Assembly: GCF_014193255.1 (NCBI RefSeq)
Contig: NZ_JACHZB010000003.1
Span: 186,001-250,000 of the forward strand
Source: Rhizobium sp. BK196
GTDB taxonomy: Bacteria; Pseudomonadota; Alphaproteobacteria; Rhizobiales; Rhizobiaceae
Reading direction: 5' to 3'
Length of the DNA stretch: 64,000 bases
In this document: positions 26,506 through 33,760 of the stretch, in pieces
Layout: each line of letters starts with the position of its first letter
How positions within the stretch are numbered: the first letter of the stretch is position 1
The notes under the pieces: generated by a model
What the model saw: the letters and a program-made list of their open reading frames with translations, nothing else
What the model was told of the DNA's origin: nothing
The model's database searches: none
Translations under genes and position numbers: made by a program

Positions 26506-26877
26506 TCAGGCGTCGCCCAAATAAGTCTTTATCGTCTCAATGAATTTCGGAACGGAGATCGGCTTCGAGACATAGGCCTCGCAACCGCCCTGCCTGATCC
26601 GCTCCTCGTCGCCCTTCATGGCAAAGGCCGTAACGGCGATGACCGGGATCACATGCAGTTCATCATCTTCCTTCAGCCACTTGGTGACTTCGAGGCCGGA
26701 AACTTCCGGAAGCTGAATATCCATAAGAATAAGATCGGGACGATGTTTGCGCGCAAGATCCAGCGCTTCCATGCCGTTGCGGGTCTGGATCGTGGTATAG
26801 CCTGAGGCCTCGATGAGGTCGCGAAAGAGCTTCATGTTGAGCTCGTTATCTTCTACAATCATCACCTGTTTGGGCAT
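26506..26877 (-). CDS. divK: single-domain response regulator DivK
   Basis: This 123-residue protein is a receiver domain alone. The acidic pocket is at VEDNELN, the phospho-acceptor Asp in [13 protein letters not shown], and the conserved Thr/Lys in [11 protein letters not shown] and YVSKPISV. In Caulobacter DivK acts with DivJ, PleC and DivL to control CtrA, and an equivalent role is likely here. It is the first gene of the divK-pleD pair and is divergent from the DUF3572 gene across 132 bases. Confidence 0.97.
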   Translation of the reverse strand: MPKQVMIVEDNELNMKLFRDLIEASGYTTIQTRNGMEALDLARKHRPDLILMDIQLPEVSGLEVTKWLKEDDELHVIPVIAVTAFAMKGDEERIRQGGCEAYVSKPISVPKFIETIKTYLGDA

Positions 26878-27009
26878 GATCAGCTGTCCCTACGTCCGCT
26901 CTTGAAGCCAAATGTCCATGATAAAGACATTAGCTGACAAATGGCTCCATGAAACCGATAGTGCAAGCTACCGGTATTTGGTTGAAGAAAAGGTAACTCG
27001 ACCACCGCA

Positions 27010-27324
27010 ATGCAAAGCAATTTCAAGACTTCGAAACAACTTGCGGCGACAGCAGATCCGCAAGAAACGGCCATCGCCGTCCTCGGCTGGCTTGCGAACG
27101 ATCCGGATCTCTTCGGTCGCTTCCTGGCATTGACAGGGGTGGAACCGCAGCAGGTGCGCAATGCCATCAATGACCCCGGCTTTCTAGCCGGTATGCTGGA
27201 TTTCCTGATGAACCATGAGCCGACGGCGATCGCTTTCTGTGAAGCGACGAACACGACGCCGGAAGCGCTGACCGCGGCATGGCGCCACTTCTCGCCGCCA
27301 GGCCTCGACTCCGGAGAATACTGA
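27010..27324 (+). CDS. DUF3572 family protein
   Basis: This 104-residue helical protein has AVLGWLANDPDLFGRFLALTG and GFLAGMLDFLMNHEPT, the pattern of the alpha-proteobacterial DUF3572 family, often found beside divK. It has no signal peptide or membrane helix. Its function is unknown. It overlaps the start region of the following HAD-like gene. Confidence 0.85.
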   Translation: MQSNFKTSKQLAATADPQETAIAVLGWLANDPDLFGRFLALTGVEPQQVRNAINDPGFLAGMLDFLMNHEPTAIAFCEATNTTPEALTAAWRHFSPPGLDSGEY

Positions 27325-27998
27325 TCGCGAGCGCCGAATTCGACATTTCGCATATCCGCCTTGGCGACAGGCCGCTCATCGTCTGCGATGTCGATGATGT
27401 GGTGCTGCAATTCATCGATCCTTTTCAGTTGTATCTCAAAGGTCTCGGCCACGAATTTCTGCCGCGCTCCTTCCGCCTTCATGGCAACATCGTCTCGCTG
27501 GCAGACGGGCTTGCGCTTGAGGATCAGCATGTCAGCCGGCTGATCCTGGAATTCTTCGAGGCCCAGGAGAGCTGGCAAAGGCCTATCGATCCCGTCGTTT
27601 CGACGCTCGAACGCTTGTCTGATGATGCCGACGTCCTGTTCCTCACCGCGATGCCGCCGCGTTTTTCCGCCCATCGTCGCCGCCTTCTCGACAGCGCCGG
27701 CCTCACCTTTCCGTTGCTCGCCAGCGAACAGCCGAAGGGACCGATCGTGCAGGCGCTGCATGGCAGTCGCGATCTTCCGGTCATCTTTATCGATGATATG
27801 GCGCGCAACCTGCATTCCGTTAGGGAACATGTGGCAGATTGCCTGCTCATCCATCTCATGCCTGACACACCCGTTCACCGGTTCGCGCCAGCCGCCGCCG
27901 AGGATATCGCGCGGGCAAGAGACTGGTCTCATGCCGCCGAACTCATCGACCAACATCTTGCGGCACACGCGATCAGGCGTGCAAATCCAGCCGCATGA
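27279..27998 (+). CDS. HAD-superfamily hydrolase-like protein
   Basis: The protein (up to 239 residues) begins its fold with VCDVDDVVLQF, the DxD nucleophile motif of HAD phosphatases. A Thr motif follows in VLFLTAMPPRF, then a Lys in EQPKGPIVQAL, then an acidic motif IFIDDMARN. All four HAD motifs are therefore present. The substrate is unknown. The start is uncertain: ATG 27279 overlaps DUF3572 by 46 bases, and a CTG at 27321 overlapping the DUF3572 stop would also leave the fold complete. Its end overlaps the end of the convergent GNAT gene. Confidence 0.8.
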   Translation: MAPLLAARPRLRRILIASAEFDISHIRLGDRPLIVCDVDDVVLQFIDPFQLYLKGLGHEFLPRSFRLHGNIVSLADGLALEDQHVSRLILEFFEAQESWQRPIDPVVSTLERLSDDADVLFLTAMPPRFSAHRRRLLDSAGLTFPLLASEQPKGPIVQALHGSRDLPVIFIDDMARNLHSVREHVADCLLIHLMPDTPVHRFAPAAAEDIARARDWSHAAELIDQHLAAHAIRRANPAA

Positions 27999-28566
27999 GC
28001 GGTCGGCCATCCTTACGCCGCGCGATCGTCTCGAAACCGGCCTTATCGAAAATCGCCGTCGAGCCGATGCAAAGCGTGACGGATTTCGACTGCTTCACAT
28101 GGTCGATAGGACAGGCTTCCAGCAGCCGCGCGCCCTGGCCGCGGGCATAGTCGATGGCGCCAGAAAGCAATCTATGGCTCAAGCCTTTTCCGCGCAGCTT
28201 CGGCAACAGGAAGAAGCAACTGACTGCCCAGATCGCGGGATCATGAGCGTCACCCTCCTCGAGTGGCCGCGAGACCGTTCGCGGCGAATTGAACTGCGGC
28301 ACGTCGTGGCGCGGCCCCACTTGAACCCAGGCCACAGGCTCACCCTCGGTATAACAGAGAATGCCCGGCGGCGGTCCCGACGTAATGCGGTCCTGCATAT
28401 GGGCCTTACGCTGAGAAGGCTCCATCTTTGTGCGGACGGCATGTGGAAGACGCAGCGCCACGCACCAGCAATGATAGAAGGCGCCCTGCGGGCCGAACAG
28501 CTTTTCAAAATCGCCCCAGCGCTCGGACGTGACAGGTTCGAAAAGAAGATCGATATCCACGGCCAA
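27973..28566 (-). CDS. GNAT family N-acetyltransferase
   Basis: The protein (195-197 residues) has the acetyl-CoA-binding motif of GNAT enzymes, LRGKGLSHRLLSGAIDYARG (about residues 124-143), preceded by the beta strand AVSCFFLLP. A late GSTAIFDKAGFETIAR matches the C-terminal part of the fold. Many related proteins act on small molecules or antibiotics, but the substrate here is unknown. The first codon is TTG 28566 or GTG 28560; GGAGGAG lies upstream of both. It is divergent from dinB. Confidence 0.85.
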   Translation of the reverse strand: MAVDIDLLFEPVTSERWGDFEKLFGPQGAFYHCWCVALRLPHAVRTKMEPSQRKAHMQDRITSGPPPGILCYTEGEPVAWVQVGPRHDVPQFNSPRTVSRPLEEGDAHDPAIWAVSCFFLLPKLRGKGLSHRLLSGAIDYARGQGARLLEACPIDHVKQSKSVTLCIGSTAIFDKAGFETIARRKDGRPLMRLDLHA

Positions 28567-28616
28567 GCTCTCCTCCCTCTCTTGAGACTCGAAAGCTTAG
28601 GGCGTAATGTCGCAGT

Positions 28617-28631
28617 GTTCAACCTTTGTTC
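28617..28631 (+). promoter_or_regulatory. LexA (SOS) box of dinB
   Basis: The direct repeat GTTC-AACCTTT-GTTC exactly matches the alpha-proteobacterial LexA operator GTTC-N7-GTTC. It ends 5 bases before ATG 28637 of dinB. This position favours 28637 over the in-frame ATG 28607 as the true start. Confidence 0.85.
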
Positions 28632-28636
28632 TCACC

Positions 28637-29926
28637 ATGACGCCCGCATCTGACAAGACACCCGGCTTCTGTCGCGACTGCCTTGCCGAGCAGAGAGGAG
28701 ACGCGCGCCGCTGCCATGCCTGCGGCAGCCCGCGTCTGGTGCGCCACAAAGAACTCTATGATCTGACACTCGCGCATATCGATTGTGACGCTTTTTATGC
28801 CGCCGTGGAGAAACGGGACAATCCGGAGCTTGCCGACAAGCCTGTGATCATCGGCGGCGGCAAGCGTGGGGTCGTCTCAACTGCCTGTTATATCGCCCGC
28901 ATCCACGGCGTCCGCTCGGCCATGCCGATGTTCAAGGCGCTAGAAGCCTGCCCGCAGGCGGTCGTCATCCGCCCGGACATGGAGAAATATGTCAAGGTCG
29001 GGCGGCAGGTCCGCGCGCTGATGCAGGAGCTGACGCCGCTTGTGCAGCCGCTCTCCATCGACGAGGCCTTCCTGGAACTCGGCGGCACTGAACGGCTGCA
29101 TCACGATCCGCCGTCCCGCACACTGGCGAAGTTCGCCCGCCGCGTCGAGAAGGAAATCGGCATTACCGTCTCGGTCGGTCTTTCCTATTGCAAATTCCTG
29201 GCGAAGGTCGCCTCCGATCTGCAAAAGCCGCGTGGTTTTTCCGTCATTGGGCAAGAAGAAGCAGTCGGGTTTCTGGCCCCTCGCGCGGTGACGACCATCT
29301 GGGGCGTCGGCAAGGCCCTTGCCGCAACGCTTGAGGCAGACGGCATCCACACGATCGGCCAGCTGCAGCAAATGGAGGAGAACGACCTGATGCGCCGTTA
29401 CGGCAGCATCGGCCAGCGGCTTTCCCGCCTGTCACGCGGCATCGACGACCGGGAGGTGCATATCAACGATGCCGCCAAGAGCGTTTCGGCCGAAACTACC
29501 TTTTTCGATGATATTTCGCGTCACGACGATCTGGTGCCGATCCTGCGCAATCTCTCGGAAAAGGTCGCCTGGCGGCTGAAGAAGAGCGGCATTGCCGGCC
29601 AGACGGTCGTGCTGAAGATGAAGACGGCCGATTTCAAATCGCGCACCCGCAACCGGCGCCTTGAAGATCCGACACAACTGGCCGACAAGATCTTCCGCAC
29701 TGGGCTCGATCTTCTGGGGAAGGAAACGGACGGCACGAAATTCCGGCTGATCGGCATCGGTGTCACCGATCTCGGAGACGCCCGCCGCGCCGACCCGCCC
29801 GATCTCATCGACCAGCAATCCGGCCGGCGCGCGGCGGCAGAAGCCGCCATGGACAAGTTGCGCGACAAGTTCGGCAAAGGCACGGTCGAAACCGGCTATA
29901 CTTTTGGCGGCAAAGGGAACCGCTAA
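28637..29926 (+). CDS. dinB: DNA polymerase IV with N-terminal zinc finger
   Basis: This 429-residue Y-family polymerase copies damaged templates. An N-terminal four-cysteine finger (CRDC...CHACG, about residues 11-33) precedes the palm, a feature of alpha-proteobacterial DinB. Catalytic acidic residues lie in [13 protein letters not shown] (about 45-57) and [10 protein letters not shown] (about 140). The little-finger domain is complete ([25 protein letters not shown]). The LexA box directly upstream shows SOS control. No good Shine-Dalgarno sequence is visible at the chosen start, so the message may be leaderless or nearly so. Confidence 0.95.
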   Translation: MTPASDKTPGFCRDCLAEQRGDARRCHACGSPRLVRHKELYDLTLAHIDCDAFYAAVEKRDNPELADKPVIIGGGKRGVVSTACYIARIHGVRSAMPMFKALEACPQAVVIRPDMEKYVKVGRQVRALMQELTPLVQPLSIDEAFLELGGTERLHHDPPSRTLAKFARRVEKEIGITVSVGLSYCKFLAKVASDLQKPRGFSVIGQEEAVGFLAPRAVTTIWGVGKALAATLEADGIHTIGQLQQMEENDLMRRYGSIGQRLSRLSRGIDDREVHINDAAKSVSAETTFFDDISRHDDLVPILRNLSEKVAWRLKKSGIAGQTVVLKMKTADFKSRTRNRRLEDPTQLADKIFRTGLDLLGKETDGTKFRLIGIGVTDLGDARRADPPDLIDQQSGRRAAAEAAMDKLRDKFGKGTVETGYTFGGKGNR

Positions 29927-30067
29927 CGCATGTCGCGCAAAAGTGTGCAGCGGTTTTGCGATAAAGACATGCGAAAAATAAAGACCTAAAGCGTGGCAAG
30001 CGAATCTGAAAGATCGCGACACGCTTAAGCGCATGGCATCGGCCCGAAAATCAGAATCGATTTTCGG
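29927..30067. repeat. mosaic palindromic intergenic repeat (RIME-like), copy B
   Basis: Three palindromes follow one another between the converging dinB and CelD-TPR genes. CGCATGTC pairs with GACATGCG (29927-29973), with an inner CGCAAAA/TTTTGCG. TAAAGCGTG pairs with CACGCTTA (29987-30027). CCGAAAATC pairs with GATTTTCGG (30044-30067). From memory the text closely resembles a very common Rhizobium intergenic mosaic element. It may also act as the transcription end for both genes. Confidence 0.75.
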
Positions 30068-30119
30068 AAAGGCTGATGTGTAGATTCAAAGAGTTAGAGC
30101 GTCCTTTGTGCGTCCGAAT

Positions 30120-31850
30120 TTAGGCCGGCACCGTGGACACTTCCTGCAGCGCCGCTTCCCTGTTCTTCGCAGCCTGCGCATAACCGGGTTCGATCGCGAT
30201 GGCACGATCATAGCTTTCCAGCGCCTCATCGCGGCGCCCCAATCGCCGTAAGACATTGCCGCGATTGTTGAGGGCGACGGCGTGGCGGGCATCGAGTGCG
30301 ATTGCCCTATCGTAGCTTGCGAGCGCCTGATCGAAATTCGAAAGCCGCGCCTGGATATTGCCGCGATTGCAATAGGCCGAGGCAGATGTCGGTTTCGCCT
30401 CGATCGCCTTGTCGACGCAGACTGCTGCGCCACGCAGATCGCCCTTCTGCAAGAGCAGCAATGCCAGATGCTGCAGAGCATCGAAATGATCCGGCATGAC
30501 TGAGATCACGTCGCGATAGCCAGCTTCCGCAGCAGCAAGATCGCCAGCCCGATGACGTTCGGCGGCGGCATTGAAATGGATTTCGGGATCACCGGTCAGC
30601 CTTGGCCGCTGCTCCGCCTCGATTTTCGCCAGCAATAACGTGGCTTGTGCATGTTTCTCGTCGACGGCCAGGATCTGCCGACAGCAGAGTTCGGCGGCGG
30701 TCGGGTTTCCATTCCTGAAGAAATGCACCCCCTGATGCATGGCGATGCCAAGCGAGCGCGGATCGAGACGGTCGCCTATATTGCGGCCTGACAGCGTAGA
30801 GATCTGCAGCTTCTCGACGAGATGATGCTCCGACCCGAGTAGATCCTTATAGCTGTAATTGCCGGTGCCCATGTCGTAGATGCGGTAGCCATTCTCGACC
30901 GCCCAGCGCAGATTGTAGCAATGGAGCATGAAGCCGGGGCTGATCGAGCGGCGGAAGGTCAGGTCCCGGCTTCCGAGGAAGCACATCATTGACTTGCGGT
31001 GGGGATCCAGGAAGATGATGAAGGTACCAACCGGCTTGTCCCGATGCCAGAGGATCGGCATGAAGACCGTGCCGTGCTCGATGCAGGCCGGCAGCATATG
31101 ACGGCTGCTGTCAAGAATGAACTTTCCGTAGCGCGGTTGGCGCTCGCCCCATTGCAGGTTCCACATCTCATAGAAGAGCGCGAGGTCACGCTCCATCGTC
31201 TCGGCGGTGGCGTGGGTGATGCACAGTTCGTTCTGCGGGGCGACGAGATCGCGCAGCGCTTTTCGCGCATTGCGGCGGGTCTGCGGACCGAGACGCTCAT
31301 CGAGGAAGGTCTCGAAATCATCGCTGAGCGGCACATAGACATAGACGTCGTGGTCGATATTTTCACCGATCGAGGTGATATGCGCCCGGCGAGCGACCTT
31401 CCTTCTTGAAAATTCGGAAGCCGGAAAAGCTTCAAGAAGCGCTCTCAGCCTCTCCTCTGACATATAGACATCGTCAAGGTCGAGATGTTTCCAGTTGAAG
31501 GTCTGCAAGCAATCGGCAAAGGCGCTGAGCGCCGCTTCGGCATCCTCGGGACGTGTCAGGAGGCCGTTGTAGCCGGCATAGGGTGTGCCGCCGAGCCGCA
31601 GGATATTGACGAGGCCCTGCCCTTCCTCGAATTCGATATGCAGTTGGATGGGCAGGAAAGCGACGTATCGCTCATCCTCCTCCTGCCGCTTGACTGCGAG
31701 AACGAACCACGAGGCGCGTCGCTCCAGCCACTTGGCGATCCAGTGCCAGGAGAGGAAGTAGTTCCCCTCCGGATCGGCAGCGTATACCTCGTTCCAATTA
31801 TCTTTCAGGGCATGCAGATCATCGAACGCAGAAACAATATCGACATGCAT
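30120..31850 (-). CDS. CelD/BcsL-type acetyltransferase fused to TPR repeats
   Basis: This 576-residue protein has two parts. Residues 1 to about 360 match the GNAT_6 (CelD/BioF2-like) fold, with GNYFLSWHWIAKWLE, LGPQTRRNARKALRDL and MGTGNYSYKDLLGSEHH. Residues from about 385 on are tetratricopeptide repeats, the last three clear (ASAYCNRGNIQARLSNFDQA, AVALNNRGNVLRRLGRRDEA, YAQAAKNREAALQ). CelD-type proteins are linked to exopolysaccharide or cellulose production, but no such genes are near. Start at ATG 31850 with GGGGGAG upstream; an earlier in-frame ATG lacks a binding site. The fusion suggests a protein-bound substrate or a complex. Confidence 0.85.
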   Translation of the reverse strand: MHVDIVSAFDDLHALKDNWNEVYAADPEGNYFLSWHWIAKWLERRASWFVLAVKRQEEDERYVAFLPIQLHIEFEEGQGLVNILRLGGTPYAGYNGLLTRPEDAEAALSAFADCLQTFNWKHLDLDDVYMSEERLRALLEAFPASEFSRRKVARRAHITSIGENIDHDVYVYVPLSDDFETFLDERLGPQTRRNARKALRDLVAPQNELCITHATAETMERDLALFYEMWNLQWGERQPRYGKFILDSSRHMLPACIEHGTVFMPILWHRDKPVGTFIIFLDPHRKSMMCFLGSRDLTFRRSISPGFMLHCYNLRWAVENGYRIYDMGTGNYSYKDLLGSEHHLVEKLQISTLSGRNIGDRLDPRSLGIAMHQGVHFFRNGNPTAAELCCRQILAVDEKHAQATLLLAKIEAEQRPRLTGDPEIHFNAAAERHRAGDLAAAEAGYRDVISVMPDHFDALQHLALLLLQKGDLRGAAVCVDKAIEAKPTSASAYCNRGNIQARLSNFDQALASYDRAIALDARHAVALNNRGNVLRRLGRRDEALESYDRAIAIEPGYAQAAKNREAALQEVSTVPA

Positions 31851-32002
31851 TCCAAGTCTCCCCCAAGACTTCCGGTATTTTAGATTTGCATAAAATTGAA
31901 TATCCCACAATCTCGTGATCGAAGCGCCGCCGTGTATTCAAGCCTTCGTTAAACTTCGCGTGCTTAACTCGCGTCGTTTTTGTGCATGTGGTGTATTGCG
32001 TC

Positions 32003-33253
32003 ATGTCTGTGCGTGTAAGCGTCCTTATCGGGTTGCTGTCGGCAACCGCTCTTGTCCATCCGGCTTTTGCAGCAGACGCGCGCACGCTGCAGATTTTCGT
32101 GTCGAAGGATAAGCAGTCGCTGGCCGTCTATGACGGTGCGGAGGTCGTGGCGACCTCCAAGATCTCGAGCGGCAAGGACGGGCACACGACGCCGAGCGGC
32201 ATCTTCTCCGTCATCGAAAAGCAGAAGTACCACGAATCCAACATTTATTCGAACGCGCCGATGCCCTTCATGCAGCGGCTGACATGGTCCGGCATCGCGC
32301 TGCACGAGTCTAATTCCGTGCCGCGCTATCCGGCCTCGCATGGCTGCGTGCGCATGCCGGGCGAATTTGCGAAATCGCTCTACAAGATGACTGAGATGGG
32401 CGTGCCCGTCATCATTACCGACAGTGAGCTGACACCAGAGCCGATTGAGCATCCGACCTTGTTCCGCCCCGACCGGCCCGAACCGGCGCCACTGCTATCG
32501 GACGTGGAACTGCGGCCTGCCATCAGTGACGCGAAGACGCAGGTGCAGGTCGCCATGAACGAGACGACGGCTGCCCTGCCGATGCCGCAGTTCCAGCTGC
32601 AGGCGCCCGCTTCGGATACCGCGCCGATCAGCATGCTGATGACGCGCCGGACGCTGCGTGAAAACGTCATCGATATCCAAACCCTGCTGAACCAGCTCGG
32701 CTTTGCCGCGGGCGCACCTGACGGGCTGGCCGGCCCTGCAACCGTTCAGGCCATCAATGCTTTCAAGGCACTGCGGCCAAAGGAATTTGCCCGCGACAAA
32801 GGTCTGATCACGGATACTCTCCTTAGGGAAGTTTACGCAGCGGCAGGCAAAGGCGAACCTCCGAATGGGGTCATCATGGTGCGGAAGGATTTCAAGCCGC
32901 TCTTCGAGGCCCCCATTGGCATCGCCGATCCAGGCCTTGCTCTCGGCACGCACTTTTTCTCGCTGCATTCAGTCGATGAGGCGGCCGGCACGGCGGATTG
33001 GCTGGGCGTAACGCTGGAAAACAACCTGTCCCGCGAGACGGTGAGGCGGCTCGGCATTGTCAATCAGGAAAGCTCCATCATCAGCGGCCGTCCAATCGCC
33101 AGAGCGCTCAGCCGCATCTCGATGTCTGAAGAAATCCGTCGCCGGATCGACGCACTGATCTCGCCCGGCTCGACTCTGACAATATCAGATACAGGGGTCG
33201 GCTCCGAAACCGGTGACGGCACGGAATTCATCACCATCACGCGCGAGAGCTAA
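32003..33253 (+). CDS. L,D-transpeptidase with peptidoglycan-binding domain
   Basis: This 416-residue exported protein starts with a signal peptide (VSVLIGLLSATALVHPAFA, then ADAR). The YkuD catalytic domain has the signature SHGCVRMP, with the nucleophile Cys near residue 114. A peptidoglycan-binding repeat (IDIQTLLNQLGFAAGAPDG, about 222-255) follows. Such enzymes make 3-3 crosslinks or attach proteins to peptidoglycan. I start at ATG 32003 because the signal peptide begins there; an ATG at 31982 adds seven residues. The last 150 residues match nothing I know. It is divergent from the CelD-TPR gene. Confidence 0.9.
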   Translation: MSVRVSVLIGLLSATALVHPAFAADARTLQIFVSKDKQSLAVYDGAEVVATSKISSGKDGHTTPSGIFSVIEKQKYHESNIYSNAPMPFMQRLTWSGIALHESNSVPRYPASHGCVRMPGEFAKSLYKMTEMGVPVIITDSELTPEPIEHPTLFRPDRPEPAPLLSDVELRPAISDAKTQVQVAMNETTAALPMPQFQLQAPASDTAPISMLMTRRTLRENVIDIQTLLNQLGFAAGAPDGLAGPATVQAINAFKALRPKEFARDKGLITDTLLREVYAAAGKGEPPNGVIMVRKDFKPLFEAPIGIADPGLALGTHFFSLHSVDEAAGTADWLGVTLENNLSRETVRRLGIVNQESSIISGRPIARALSRISMSEEIRRRIDALISPGSTLTISDTGVGSETGDGTEFITITRES

Positions 33254-33256
33254 GGC

Positions 33257-33662
33257 TTACCAAAGCTTCTCACCGGCGCGCTCGTCGTAGCTTCGGCGGG
33301 CAGTGATGATCTTCGCCTGGTTCGTCTCTGTCCAGACCACGAGCGCCTTGATCGTGTCATGCAGCGTGCAGCCGAGCTCGGTCAGAGCGTAATCAACCCT
33401 TGGCGGAACAATAGGATAGACTGTCCGCTCGATCAGCCCCGGCTTCATGCTCGAGCTGGCGCAATGTCGTCGTCAGCATGCGCTGGCTGATGCCATCGAT
33501 CCTCTTGCGCAATTCGGTGAAACGCAGGGTGCGTTTTTCGAGCAGGGCAATGACCAGCAGCGACCATTTGTCGGCAATGCGATCGAGGATCTGGCGCACC
33601 TCGCACTCCTCCCGCGAATCCCACCGGTAGATATCGTAATCGCGATCGGTGCTGCAGCAGTC
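33257..33662 (-). pseudogene. frameshifted HxlR-family transcriptional regulator
   Basis: Two frames together spell an HxlR winged-helix regulator. The first reads YDIYRWDSREECEVRQILDR, then ADKWSLLVIALLEKRTLRF, then SQRMLTTTLRQLE. The second continues GLIERTVYPIVPPRVDYALT and ends with DERAGEKLW. They join at a run of four G on the minus strand (bases 33437-33440), where removing one G restores a continuous protein. No ATG lies in frame upstream of the first segment, so the 5' end also looks lost. A sequencing error in the G-run is possible. It converges on the L,D-transpeptidase gene. Confidence 0.75.
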
Positions 33663-33720
33663 ACTTGGGCTTCGGCAGAAGCCGCTGCGCGGATGCTTCC
33701 CGCCGCCTGCAGGCCGGCTG

Positions 33721-33757
33721 AAAAACAGCCGACCGGCGCACTGCCGGTCGCTCTTTT
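33721..33757. terminator. Rho-independent terminator of dnaE
   Basis: The perfect stem CGACCGGC / GCCGGTCG has a five-base loop. On the minus strand it is followed by GGCTGTTTTT, ending dnaE transcription four bases past its stop. On the plus strand it is followed by CTCTTTT. Confidence 0.85.
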
Positions 33758-33760
33758 CGT

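Noticed and set aside
26880-28010. A 376-codon minus-strand open frame upstream of divK
   Set aside because: It covers the DUF3572 and HAD-like genes in antisense, both of which have family motifs.
31940-31975. Possible CtrA site (GTTAA ... TTAAC) between the CelD-TPR and L,D-transpeptidase genes
   Set aside because: The half sites are 11 bases apart rather than the 7 of a full CtrA site; at best it is a pair of half sites.
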